From Tachypleus tridentatus (Eukaryota > Arthropoda > Merostomata > Xiphosura > Limulidae): DNA of 64,000 nucleotides. Made by a program: the position numbers and the translations under genes. Positions 19,926-32,239 of this stretch are shown one piece after another (the first letter of the stretch is position 1; every line of letters starts with the position of its first letter). The stretch covers positions 98,646,170 through 98,710,169 of the forward strand of contig NC_134834.1 in assembly GCF_004210375.1 (NCBI RefSeq), written 5' to 3'. The notes under the pieces are model-generated. The model searched no databases. It saw only the letters and a program-made list of their open reading frames with translations, and was not told the origin of the DNA.

Positions 19926-21733
19926 AGCGGTTGTGCAGGTATTGTGTAGAGTGGTCAGTCGTTTGGTTCTGTAAAGCCGGTAATTACTACATTTTATCTC
20001 TTGAAAGTACTTTGAACTATAAGTAGGTTAGGAGTGAGATTCCTCTCCCCCTCTCCTGCAGGATTTCTAATAAACTTGTGTGCAGCAACGGAAGTCGCTT
20101 TAAGGTGAAGTGTGTTATTTTGTTTCTTGATCAGCTAAGCCTTCCTTAAAGCTCACACCCAAGGGCGAGAATTTAGTTGCGAACACTATTTACATATTGC
20201 GTGTCTGTTTTGTGCGACATCCGGCTATCTGCTACATCCCGAAGAGAATCTAACCTCTGATTTTAGGGTTGTGAATCTGAAGACTTATTGCTGTCCCACT
20301 CGAGGACACATCGTCGTGAACGATCTTATAAAAATATTGGTGTATTGTATGATACGACTTGAAGAAAGCTTCTTTTGTTGTGGTGACTAGTCTAGAGATT
20401 AAACGTCGAAAGTTGGCGAAACATTAGGCTTAAAAATTATGAGTAAAAAAACGAATCTATTATATAACGTGAGTTTTATCATAGACTTTAGAATATATTG
20501 GTTCCCAATAAACATTAGAATACATGTATATTGGTTTCTAATGTTTATTTTCGGCGTTTAAACTGTAAGTTTTAAAGTATTATACTGAATAAATAACGCA
20601 GGTTATCTTTTGTTTCTTATCGTCAAACTTATTAGTGCTGGTACTGTACGAAAGGTCTTTTTGGCTATGAATTATGGAAGACAGAGGATATGAAATTATG
20701 AAATACCATGTTTACATGCTTTTAAGTTGAAATCCAAAATCTACAGCTTAAAAATAATGTGGAGAAAAAGATATACAGTTAACGCGATTTTTACCACTAA
20801 TTTTAGACTTACTAATTAGATATTTTTATTGCTAGATCTGCTACACATTCAAAGTTATTCCAGTAATTAGTAGAGATATATTTCATTTCCTTGTGAAAGT
20901 TTTATGCTATGGAAGATGGTGTACCATTTTATAACTTTTTATAAATTTCGCATATGCAAGTGTACAAAATCACATAATACGTTTTTAATATATATATACA
21001 TTTTTTATCTTACTTTCTCCAACTTGTCTAGTATAAATAGTAGTGCATAAATATATATATTCCTTGTTTTGTTGTTATAAAGGGAAAAAACGTGTTTTAG
21101 CCACATGGCTGAACCCTGGCGAATAATATCCATGTTTTTATACAGGTGAAGAAACGAAGTTCACCTTGACCGCACGGGCTCGGCAGGAATACGGAAAACA
21201 TTTACCCTACTAACTGTTCGTGGGTAGCCTTAGGGACATTTATAAGGGGAACTAGATTGTATGTTGAAAGAGCAGCTGTTGGTGACCGTGTGTTAATTAA
21301 TATGTTGAGTAATATTCAACACATATCTTCTCACGTGTCTTGTATAGGAAACATTTTCCTGTGTTTAGAAATGTTTTGTATACAATTTTAAAGCAAATAT
21401 ATATTTCATACTTTTTAAAAATGATTTTCTAACGTAAATTATTTATTCAAGTAAATTTGATAGTGTAATTATAATAAAACGATATATTTTAACACTTTTC
21501 AAAAACATTTCTATTATTAACGTCTTGATTATTTGTTTTTAAATGTGATACCCTTCGGTTAAGTTACTTATAGATTTTTTGATATTTACATAACATGGTG
21601 ATCTAAAGACCCTTGTAATCCTTTGTTTTTAAGCAAATTAGTTGTTCATAACAAACTTTATGTTCAAGTTGTCGTTCGCTTTTAATGAAAAGCACAGTTT
21701 TCACATGATTATATGTGCAATGAAAGAAGTAAC
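19926..21733. other. AT-rich intergenic sequence
   Basis: No gene recognised. It contains a SINE fragment at 20196-20310 and a perfect 14-bp inverted repeat at 20507-20520/20536-20549 (aataaacattagaa, 15-nt loop). The remainder is low-complexity AT-rich DNA. Confidence 0.5.
20196..20310 (-). repeat. Diverged SINE (tRNA-Val-like family)
   Basis: gtgtctgttttgtgcgacat ccggctatctgct...cccgaagagaatctaacctctgattttagggttgtgaatctgaagacttattgctgt aligns block by block with the element at 10680-10802, with substitutions. Confidence 0.6.
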
Positions 21734-23800
21734 AATCAACTTTTGATGTAGTTAGATGTACGTAATTTCTACTAAACAACAGTTAACTTAGGTAGTGTAG
21801 TTATGATGTACATCATTTCTACTAAACAACAGTTAACTTAAGTAGTGTAGTTATGATGTACATCATTTCTAATAAACAACAGTTAACTTAGGTAGTGTGG
21901 TTATGATGTACATAACTTCTAATAAACAACAGTTAACTTAAGTAGTGTGGTTATGATCTACATCATTTCTAATAAACAACAGTTAACTTAAGTAGTGTAA
22001 TTATGATGTACATCATTTCTACTAAACAACAGTTAACTTAAGTAGTGTAGTTATGATGTACATCATTTCTAATAAACAACAGTTAACTTAGGTAGTGTAG
22101 TTATGATGTACGTAATTTCTACTAAACAACAGTTAACTTAGGTAGTGTAGTTATGATGTACATCATTTCTACTAAACAACAGTTAACTTAAGTAGTGTAG
22201 TTATGATGTACATCATTTCTACTAAACAACAGTTAACTTAGGTAGTGTAATTATGATGTACATAACTTCTAATAAACAACAGTTAACTTAAGTAGTGTAG
22301 TTATGATGTGCATCATTTCTAATAAACAACAGTTAACTTAAGTAGTGTAATTATGATGTGCATCATTTCTAATAAACAACAGTTAACTTAAGTAGTGTAA
22401 TTATGATGTGCATCATTTCTAATAAACAACAGTTAACTTAAGTAGTGTAATTATGATGTACATCATTTCTAATAAACAACAGTTAACTTAAGTATTGTAG
22501 TTATGATGTACATCATTTCTAATAAACAACAGTTAACTTAGGTAGTGTGGTTATGATGTACATAACTTCTAATAAACAACAGTTAACTTAGGTAGTGTGG
22601 TTATGATGTACATAACTTCTAATAAACAACAGTTAACTTAGGTAGTGTAGTTATGATGTACATCATTTCTAATAAACAACAGTTAACTTAGGTAGTGTGG
22701 TTATGATGTACGTAATTTCTACTAAACAACAGTTAACTTAGGTAGTGTAGTTATGATGTACATCATTTCTACTAAACAACAGTTAACTTAAGTAGTGTAG
22801 TTATGATGTACATCATTTCTACTAAACAACAGTTAACTTAGGTAGTGTGGTTATGATCTACATCATTTCTAATAAACACCAGTTAACTTAAGTAATGTGG
22901 TTATGATGTACATCATTTCTAATAAACAACAGTTAACTTAGGTAGTGTGGTTATGATGTACATAACTTCTAATAAACAACAGTTAACTTAGGTAGTGTAG
23001 TTATGATGTACATCATTTCTAATAAACAACAGTTAACTTAGGTAGTGTAATTATGATGTACATAACTTCTAATAAACAACAGTTAACTTAAGTAGTGTAA
23101 TTATGATGTACATAACTTCTAATAAACAACAGTTAACTTAAGTAGTGTAATTATGATGTGCATCATTTCTAATAAACAACAGTTAACTTAAGTAGTGTAA
23201 TTATGATGTGCATCATTTCTAATAAACAACAGTTAACTTAAGTAGTGTAATTATGATGTGCATCATTTCTAATAAACAACAGTTAACTTAAGTAGTGTAA
23301 TTATGATGTACATCATTTCTAATAAACAACAGTTAACTTAGGTAGTGTGGTTATGATGTACATAACTTCTAATAAACAACAGTTAACTTAGGTAGTGTGG
23401 TTATGATGTACATAACTTCTAATAAACAACAGTTAACTTAGGTAGTGTGGTTATGATGTACATCATTTCTAATAAACAACAGTTAACTTAGGTAGTGTAG
23501 TTATGATGTACATCATTTCTACTAAACAACAGTTAACTTAAGTAGTGTAGTTATGATGTACATCATTTCTAATAAACAACAGTTAACTTAGGTAGTGTGG
23601 TTATGATGTACATAACTTCTAATAAACAACAGTTAACTTAAGTAGTGTGGTTATGATCTACATCATTTCTAATAAACACCAGTTAACTTAAGTAATGTGG
23701 TTATGATGTACATCATTTCTAATAAACAACAGTTAACTTAAGTAGTGTGGTTATGATGTACATAACTTCCAATAAACAACAGTTAACTTAGGTAGTGAAG
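21734..23800 (+). repeat. Minisatellite, 50-bp unit, about 41 copies
   Basis: Unit taataaacaacagttaactt, aagtagtgtagttatgatgt, acatcatttc. Variants (aata/acta, aagt/ggta, catcat/cataac, tgtaca/tgtgca) occur in recurring blocks, pointing to duplication of multi-unit segments. Confidence 0.95.
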
Positions 23801-24164
23801 CTAAACAGTACAGTGATAAAGTATATTTTATTCTTGTATATGTAATATGTGGTACGGATTTACCGTTATACGTTTATTTTAATGTCTACACTTATTTCTT
23901 TATAATTTTCTTTTTTTTTTTGCATATGACGCATATTATTGGCAGTGTATTGCGCAAGCACCGTCTGTTCTCTGAATATGTAGATTGTGGAAGATTTTTG
24001 AGAGTAAAAATCAACATTTGTTTTACGAAAATCCTATCGTGCTCGAACATTGTTGAAACTACGAGAAACTCGTGTGATTCATATGAAAGCAGCTTATTAG
24101 TCGAGAGACAGTAGAAAAAGGTTATTGTTTGTCAGCTACTGTCAGTATACATTAGGACTTGGAA
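23801..24164. other. Unique AT-rich spacer
   Basis: Between the 50-bp array and the interspersed repeat copy. No domain, RNA gene or repeat is recognised. One 64-codon ORF has no signature. Confidence 0.4.
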
Positions 24165-24740
24165 ACTATAATTGTGACTAACGCTTATTAATCTGAAAAC
24201 TACATAATTTGAACCACGAATGTTTATATATTTCGAACATTACAAACCATTCAAGTTCAGTGAATTAACTTTCGACATTAGTACTTCTACGAGGACATTA
24301 GATAATACCGCCGGTGAAACTTACGAATGCTCCAAATGACCAGCCGTCAAAATAAGTGTATCTGTGTATCAACAAAGAATTAATTCGCGCTTGTGAACCG
24401 TGGACAAAAGTTTCAATTGTAGACCAGATATAAGACTCAGTATTGTCTGTAAGTTTATGAAACTGTTGTAGATAAATCAATATTTGTAATAACTGTTGGT
24501 AATAACCGTTATTATAAATTGTATTGTTGTTTGTATGTTAAAATTTATTTGTGTTAAACAAGAGAATTGTGTGTATGAATCTTGTTGGTAAATATAAATT
24601 TAATACATATTAATATTTAATTAACTTTTAAATTAAAGTTATAATGACCGGTTATTTGAAGTAGTAATACGTAATGTACGTAACGTAATAAATTTTAGAC
24701 TCGTCCGAGATAAATTATAAATATATAACATAAATGCCAA
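24165..24740 (+). repeat. Unidentified interspersed repeat, copy 2
   Basis: Diverged colinear copy of 5430-5995, in the same orientation. Shared stretches include 'gaattaattcgc', 'ctgtaagttt', 'tatttgtaataact' and 'ttataaattgtattgttgtt', with insertions between them (about 24240-24350 is longer here). Confidence 0.65.
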
Positions 24741-26727
24741 ACAACATTTCGATTTCTTCGTAACGATGGCATATGAGTTTCGATCCCCCATTGTGCAGCT
24801 TTGCGCTTAAAGAAACAAAAGAACATTTATTAGTCAATTCATTGTTGTGATATGTTTACAATTATATACACACCCACTTCCGGAAATAATAATTATTTTC
24901 CTAGTGTATACGAATATCGCTGATTTATGACTTTGTTCTAATTCTAAGCCAACATCGTTCACTGACCCCAGGAAGTAACCTTTGAACTTAGCATGAAACA
25001 TTGAAGCTGTAGATGATGTCTGGAAACTATCCATTTTGTTAACTATCAACATTTTTATCCTGAAATACCCTTTCTAATCCTACGCTTAACCTTTCTACAC
25101 GACCTCTATCACAACGTCGTCTTGGACGGCGAAGAACGACCCCAGCCTCTTTGAAGATTGGCGTGTGGAGACAATTGAAAAAAGTATCAATTTTACATAT
25201 TAATTGTCTGGAAACTAGGGGTACTTCTAGTGGTTGTACCACACTAAACGCCTTTATTTTACATAAACAAGAATTTCTCACAAAAAGAAATTTCGAGTTT
25301 AGGGACATATTTGTTCAAAAGTCTCACTACAAATTATTCAAACGTAAAACCGAATCTTGTGGTATAGAATGTTTTAATCAAATCAGTTTGTTTTCAAAGC
25401 GGTGTTAAGATTTGTGTTAGGCCAAAATTTGCGCCGTAGGCTATCTGCACTGTGCCTGTAGCAAGAATCAAACCTCAAAATATGAGTTCCCAACCACACA
25501 CAAATAAACTTATCACGTTTCATTTTTTAACTGATTTATCCGCTTTGTTAATTTCCCACCTGGGTTTAGAAATAGACAGGATGAGACAATCAAATTCATT
25601 GTTTGACAGATTAGGTTGGTAAGAAACAGAAAATCTTTTTCCTGGTATGTTATTGGTCTTCGAAATGGTATTTTCAATGTGAATGGAACCTTACCTGACA
25701 CGTGGATTGAACAATCTGGTCATACATGTAGATCACTTAGAAAGTTATTATGGCTGTCTGTAGTAATACAGTCAAACATCAACATCTGCCGCCAAAGAGG
25801 CTATGAAGCAAATAATGGGATTGACTGTCACTTTTATAACGTACTCAAGGCTGGAAATACAGAGCTTATTCAACGGTGTCGCGACACGAATGTTGGGCCT
25901 CTCGATCAAGTATTGTTAAAAACTAATAATTTACAGGATTTCTTTAGTAAATAATACAACCTTAAGGTCTTGAAAACGTGTTATCACATATTCGTCCTTT
26001 AGTCGTATTGGTATTATAACGCGTCGGTCAATCCCTCAATGTGGTAGTTTTGACAAGGGACCTTCTCTCTCGTCTACAGTTTCTAAAGTAGGGCCGACTA
26101 GCTATCGGGTTTCTTTGTGTTATGTGTAATAAGCAGCTACTTAGCTGACATTAATTACAGTCTATATCGTACAGTAATTAAAAAATATTACAAAAACACA
26201 TTCTGTTATCTGTTACCAAGGGTCTCAAAAGTATCCTTTTCAGACAAACAAAATATTTATATAGCATCAACTGTAATAGCTTAGGCTATATATCTGCTAA
26301 CCAACAGTAACCTCAGGTAGGGTAGTTATGACGTGCATCATATCTGCTAAGTAACGGTATCTCGCTTGTTTATAGCTCTCATAGGTTATATCAAAGGTAG
26401 TACTGTCCAACCTTAATTAATGTTTGCAGACTGTAACAATAATAAACTAATCTGTCTTTGTGTGTGACAGCCATAGCTTCAAGAGGAGAGAGTCGATAAA
26501 CCTGAAACTTTGTACACTTACTAAGGGTGTGCACCTGCGTATTATTTTCTAAATTTGACTAAAAAAATGTGGTCAAATTATTTGCACTATAGTCCTACTC
26601 TATAGCCCCATGGTTCCGCTATCTTAAGAAAAGCATCATATTTTCGTTTAATTCTTACTTACTGAATGAAGAATATATAGAGGTTAAATGTCAAATACTG
26701 TTGAAAAATAACAAAATAGTAAAACAC
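24741..26727. other. Intergenic region with decayed fragments
   Basis: Holds SINE fragments at about 24770-24815 and 25420-25500. A slightly GC-richer patch lies at 25080-25160, where a minus-strand ORF reads VVLRRPRRRCDRGRVERLS. A plus-strand 112-codon open stretch lies at 25616-25951. No family is recognised for either; they could be transposon remnants. Confidence 0.4.
26296..26352 (+). repeat. Orphan monomer of the 50-bp minisatellite
   Basis: ctaaccaacagtaacctcag, gtagggtagttatgacgtgc, atcatatctgctaa matches the unit of the array at 21734-23800 with about ten differences, 2.5 kb away from it. It looks like an old single copy. Confidence 0.65.
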
Positions 26728-27098
26728 TGCATATTTTAATAATGTGTATATTTTAATACTTTTAATATTTTACTCACGTATATGCTTGAATAATGTGTAT
26801 ATTTTAATACTTTTTATATTTTACTCACGTATATACTTGAATAATGTGTATATTTTAATACTTTTTTATATTTTACTCACGTATATATACGAATAATGTG
26901 TATATTTTAATACTTTTTTATATTTTACTCACGTATATATACGAATAATGTGTATATTTTAATACTTTTTATATTTTACTCACGTATATGCTTGAATAAT
27001 GTGTATATTTTAATACTTTTTTATATTTTACTCACGTATATACCTGAATAATGTGTATATTTTAATACTTTTTATATTTTACTCACGTATAAACTTGA
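26728..27098 (+). repeat. Minisatellite, about 57-60 bp unit, about 6-7 copies
   Basis: Unit aataatgtgtatattttaat, actttttatattttactcac, gtatatacttg. T-run length and tata/tatg differences separate copies. Confidence 0.9.
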
Positions 27099-27100
27099 AT

Positions 27101-27505
27101 ATACTCTAACCATACCTTACCAACACAATACACATCAATAATACACCAAACATCCTTTACCATCCCAATACTGATCAAATAAACACTAAACATACCTTAC
27201 CAGCTCGATAATACTCTAACCATACCTTACCATCACAATACACATCAATAATACACCAAACATCCTTTACCATCCCAATACTGATCAAATAAACACTAAA
27301 CATACCTTACCAGCTCGATAATACTCTAACCATACCTTACCAACACAATACACATCAATAATACACCAAACATCCTTTACCAACCCAATACTGATCAAAT
27401 AAACACTAAACATACCTTACCAGCTCGATAATACTCTAACCATACCTTACCAACACAATACCCATCAATAATACACCAAACATCCTTTACCAACCCAATA
27501 CTGAT
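27101..27505 (+). repeat. Minisatellite, 110-bp unit, about 3.7 copies
   Basis: atactctaaccataccttac recurs at 27101, 27211, 27321 and 27431, exactly 110 bp apart, with only a few substitutions. It directly abuts the previous array. Confidence 0.95.
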
Positions 27506-28469
27506 GAATAATACAGTGAACATCGCTTTGCATGTCAATACTGATCTATTAAATAAAGGTCTGTCTCAGGTGACTAAACAAGCACTTCATGTAAATAATT
27601 CATTGTTTATTAAATTAAATATTCAATATTTTAAATGTAGATTTAATTCAATTTTAATGATAAAAAAAACAAACTATTGTAACTTGATATATGAGTAACT
27701 TCTGACAGGACACAAAATGTTCCTGGTATTTCACATGGCAGTGTGGAAGATACTTACGACAATTGTATTATCACAGTTTAAACGTTAAAAACCACAGTGA
27801 TTGACGAAGTTTATTTTAGATCACCAGTATGAATGTTAAAACAATTAAACGTTTGGGCAGCGTAAAATTGCCCTTTCTTGGAGATCGGTCACCACATGGT
27901 CAAAGTAGGTCAACCGACTCGAGTTGTTGTTAACTGCCCAAAAATAGATAGAGGAACAAAAATAAATGTAATAACAACGAGAATAAAACATGTAGATTTT
28001 ATTACCCTTGTAGTCAATATTTGACATCAAGTGAATGGTTGAGGCTTTTTAAACTTTCTAGCTTATTAATATTAAATAGCAAAGGTAAAAAGTGTTGAGA
28101 CATTTCTAAATGTGAGAACAAACGACATTAAGGATATTTTTTTGTTATATTTAATATTTTTAATACGTGGTTGTTGAGCTTTTACTACACTCTGGTGGCA
28201 AGGTTCAATTTTTTCATTATTTCTAATGGCATATTTTCTGCCATCTAGTGGCACGATTCTGAAGTATGAGTATTTTTCTTTTTTTTATATAGTTTTTAAC
28301 AACAGTAAAACAACAAAACTTTCTGCAGAATCAATTACGATTTGTAAATAATTGTATTAAAACATATGATCTGAAAATAGTGTTATAAACATACATGAAT
28401 TATCATGCTATAATGGAAGGGACCAAAATGATTAGTTTAAATCTAGCAGGTTTTCGAATAATATTTTTG
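27506..28469. other. AT-rich unique spacer
   Basis: No coding signature, RNA gene or element recognised. Short ORFs lack known motifs. Confidence 0.4.
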
Positions 28470-29848
28470 GACAGATAATACTGACACGGATGGAGAGTTA
28501 TGGACATGGTATTACTGACACGGATGGAGGGTTATGGACAGTGCATTACTGACACAGATTAACAGTGCTTACAGACATGGGTGAAACAATGTTTAAAACA
28601 GGGTACTTATTGACACAAGTGTAACAGTGCTTATGGACAGAGTACTTATTAACACAGGTGTAACAGTGTTTATAGACAGAGTACTTATTGACACAGGTGT
28701 AACAGTGTGTATAGACAGAGTACTTATTGACACAGGCTAACAGTATTTATAGACAGGGTACTTATTGACACAGGCTAACAGTTTACAGACAGAGTACTTA
28801 TTGACACAGCCGTAACAGTGTTTATAGATAGGGTACTTATTGACACAGGTGTAACAGTGCTTATAGACAGAGTACTTATTGACACAGCCGTAACAGTGTT
28901 TATAGATAGGGTACTTATTGATACAGATGTAATAGTGTTTACAGACAGAGTACTTATTGACACAGGCTAACAGTGTTTATAGACAGGGTACTTATTGACA
29001 CAGATGTAACAGTGTTTACAGACAGAGTACTTATTGACACAGATGTAACAGTGTTTACAGACAGAGTACTTATTGACACAGGCTAACAGTGTTTATAGAC
29101 AGGGTACTTATTGACTCAGGCTGACAGTGTTTATAGACAGAGTACTTATTGACACAGGTGTAACAGTGTTTATAGACAGAGTACTTATTGACACAGGCTA
29201 ACAGTGTTTATAGACAGGGTACTTATTGACACAGGCTAACAGTTTATAGACAGAGTACTTATTGACACAGGCTAACAGTGTTTATAGATAGGGTACTTAT
29301 TGATACAGATGTAATAGTGTTTACAGACAGAGTACTTATTGACACAGGCTAACAGTGTTTACAGACAGAGTACTTATTGACACAGGCTAACAGTGTTTAT
29401 AGACAGAGTACTTATTGACACAGGCTAACAGTGTTTATAGACAGAGTACTTATTGACACAGGCTAACAGTGTTTATATACAGAGTACCTATTGACACAGG
29501 TGTAACAGTGTTTATAGACAGAGTACTTATTGACACAGGTGTAACAGTGTTTATAGACAGAGTACTTATTGACACAGAGGTAACAGTGTTTATATACAGA
29601 GTACCTATTGACACAGACATAACAGTGTTTATAGACAGAGTACTTATTGACACAGGCTAACAGTGTTTATAGACAGGGTACTTATTGACACAGGTGTAAT
29701 AGTGTTTACAGACAGAGTATTTATTGACACAGGCTAAAAATGTTTACAGACAGGGTACTTATTAACACAGGTGTAACAGTGTTTATAGACAGAGTACTTA
29801 CTGACACAGGTGTAACAGTTTTTATAGAGAGGTTATTATTGACGGAAT
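28470..29848 (+). repeat. Minisatellite, 38-39 bp unit, about 34 copies
   Basis: Unit gtttatagacagagtactta, ttgacacaggtgtaacagt, with a shorter variant ggctaacagt. Copies at the left edge (28470-28600) are strongly diverged. The homogeneous core lies about 28610-29820. Confidence 0.92.
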
Positions 29849-30046
29849 GTTACTAACACTGGTGGAACATTGGTTGTTAAATAGATTCTGTTAAAGTAGA
29901 AGGGTAAGTGAGAAACAACTCAACACTGAATCTCTACCTGTCTTGTGTTATTTTCGTTAACCTAAACTGTGCATCTGGAAGAAACTTTCGTTGCTTATTT
30001 TTGAAATATTTCACTGTGATGGTAACATTTATGAATGATACATTCT

Positions 30047-30052
30047 TTTATT
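30047..30052 (-). terminator. Candidate polyadenylation signal of the FAM110-like gene
   Basis: AATAAA on the minus strand (tttatt on plus), about 760 bases downstream of the FAM110-like stop. A candidate 3'-UTR intron lies between: donor AAAG|GTTTGT at 30773/30772 and a good acceptor TTCTGTTTTCCAG ending at 30260. Motifs seen; use in vivo inferred. Confidence 0.35.
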
Positions 30053-30387
30053 AAACATAAGAGTTTAGAAGAAAGATAATTACAGTGATTAAAATACACA
30101 ATGTATTGTAAAAAATCCAATTATATACATACATAATAACAAAAAAGTCAAATATGCCTGACTCAAAGAAAGCACTCAGAAATATGTACAGAAATGTGTA
30201 TTTCCTGGTAAGTGGAAGAAAGAAACATATATTCTAGTATCCATCACAGCATGAGGATCCTGGAAAACAGAACATTTTGTTTAATAATTTTAGAAATGGA
30301 GACAAAAGAAACTTAGTGATTTTAAAGTTGTATATTTATCTGTTTATTATAGAAATAGGGTTAAGGAAACTTGTTTCCACCTGATAG

Positions 30388-30466
30388 TTATATGTCAAGT
30401 CAAGTTAGTATAGTTATATGTCAAGTCAAGTTAGTATAGTTATATGTCAAGTCAAGTTAGTATAAT
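30388..30466 (+). repeat. Short tandem repeat, 26-bp unit, 3 copies
   Basis: tatatgtcaagtcaagttag plus tatagt is repeated three times in the candidate 3'-UTR intron of the FAM110-like gene. Confidence 0.9.
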
Positions 30467-30811
30467 TTGATAATAATTTAACAACAAAAGTCAAAGCAAT
30501 AATTTTGTAAACTTTAGTGTTATGTAAGTTCCCAGTTGTAACCAAATACACACGAATATTTTCAAATGATTTGTGAAAACCAGTAATAAAAATTTATTAC
30601 ATGAGAAATACCCAAGTATTCTTTCTCTAATATTTTATTAGTTCAATGCCACTAAATTTGTTTTATCAACTATGGTTAATAAAAACCATTAAAAAGTACA
30701 ACACTAATAAGTTATCAAAATGATCATAACAAATATCAAAAGGAACAAGTTACCTTAAATAAAAATACAAACCTTTCTCAAGAGTATTTTTGGGCTAAAG
30801 TGCGGCCAGCA

Positions 30812-31914
30812 TCACAATTCATTGTCCTCTGTTGCTTTCCTACAGTTAAAAAGCCATTTTATGATACGAGCATTTTTTTCAACAATAGATGTCTCTACTG
30901 GACCATGTTCTAAAAGGTCCTGACCCCGCAACCCATCTTTATTGCTCCAATTATCTTGTATAGAGTCCTCGCTGCACACTTGTGACCGATGGTCACCAGT
31001 ATGGATTGAGCTGCCGGACCCAAAATATTGTGGTGGAGAGATTGTTGTGGATGAACTAAACTGTTTCCATATGTTGGATTCAAGCCCCATACTGTCAAAG
31101 AAACGTTCTAATTCTGGGGAACATCTGTTGCCCACCCTATGGAATTTTAAAGAGGATTGATTATAACTATACCGACAACCAACATCCGATTTGGACCGAA
31201 CTGTGGGATTTTTCTGCACACAGCAACTTTGTGAGGTCGTTGCTGTCACTCCAGATATAGCATGCTCGTTTGATTCATGATAAAGTTGTCTAATCACGTC
31301 ATCTTGGTCACTTACGAAAGCAAAATTTCTAGCCTTTTGATCAGGGAAAGAGGAAGGTCTGGGACTTGTCCTCACCTCAGTTTCCTCAAGTCTTGAACTA
31401 TTAGAAACCATTTCAGAACTCTCAGTAGAGTGATGAGAAGATATTACTTGTTTTCCTTGAGATTGAGAAAGATCTGGCATACTTTTATGTACATTGTAAG
31501 TCACTTGTTGGATTTCATGAGGGTTGCACTTTGAAACAGAATCAATATTTCCACACAGGTTCCGTGTCTCAGAAAAACTGGTTTCTTCTTTTCTAAAGTT
31601 TATATCTTTTACGTTTTCAGTGGATTGTCCTGTTACCTGATGAAATAAAGGAACGTTTCTGAAGGATTCACAATACCATGCGTCAGAATGAGGACTGGTC
31701 CACTCCTTATTAATAACTCTCTGCTGACCTCTTCTATTACATTCAACATTTAGGGTTTCATAAACCTGTGAATATTTTGATGCCCCTTGAGATTGGGTAG
31801 ACAGTTGAAGATAGGCACTGTGCTTGAAAGGCTGCCTGCAATCCAGAACTTTCTCAGACTTCACGTAGTCAGCTTTACTTTCCTCAAGACGTTCCACTGC
31901 ACTCCTTCGGTGCA
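30812..31914 (-). CDS. FAM110: FAM110-family protein, main coding exon (N-terminus missing)
   Basis: An open exon of 367 codons ending in TGA at 30814-30812. Its 5' edge is a splice acceptor (CATTTTAG) at 31916-31915, phase 1, so the first residues come from an unseen upstream exon. Three blocks match FAM110 proteins: near the N-terminus RRSAVERLEESKADYVKSEK; mid-protein RSKSDV (about 240) followed by ELERFFDSMGLE (268-279); and the C-terminal VEKNARIIKWLF (about 345-356). The rest is Ser-rich and disordered, as in vertebrate members, which are about 300-370 residues long and associate with centrosomes and spindle poles. The missing part is probably about 40-50 residues. The family call is strong; which paralogue is unknown. 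Confidence 0.85.
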
Positions 31915-32239
31915 CTAAAATGTCAAAATATAAATATCAATGAGTGGGAAACAAAGAACCTGGTTGAGTTTGAAAACCTAAGTATCTAATCAGTTCCATT
32001 GTATATTTTAACATATTGTGATAACTTTCTATACTGTTAACACCTTAAGTACAATACTCTACACACTAAGTTAACATATAAAATATAAAGTATTCGTTTC
32101 ATTTCGAAACGTTTTCTCCACTGGTACAAAAGAACATTTTCCTCAGTCATCATTCATACCCTTGAGTAAATAATAAGAAATACCATTTATATAGCAACAT
32201 CCCCTCTATCACCTAATAAGAAAAAAACACATCCTGGTG
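31915..32239 (-). other. Intron sequence upstream of the FAM110-like exon
   Basis: AT-rich, without an exon that could encode the missing FAM110 N-terminus. The large minisatellite begins immediately after it. Confidence 0.45.

Noticed and set aside
25039-25954. Small gene around 25.0-25.9 kb
   Set aside because: Open stretches on both strands overlap, no family signature was recognised, and no splice structure links them.
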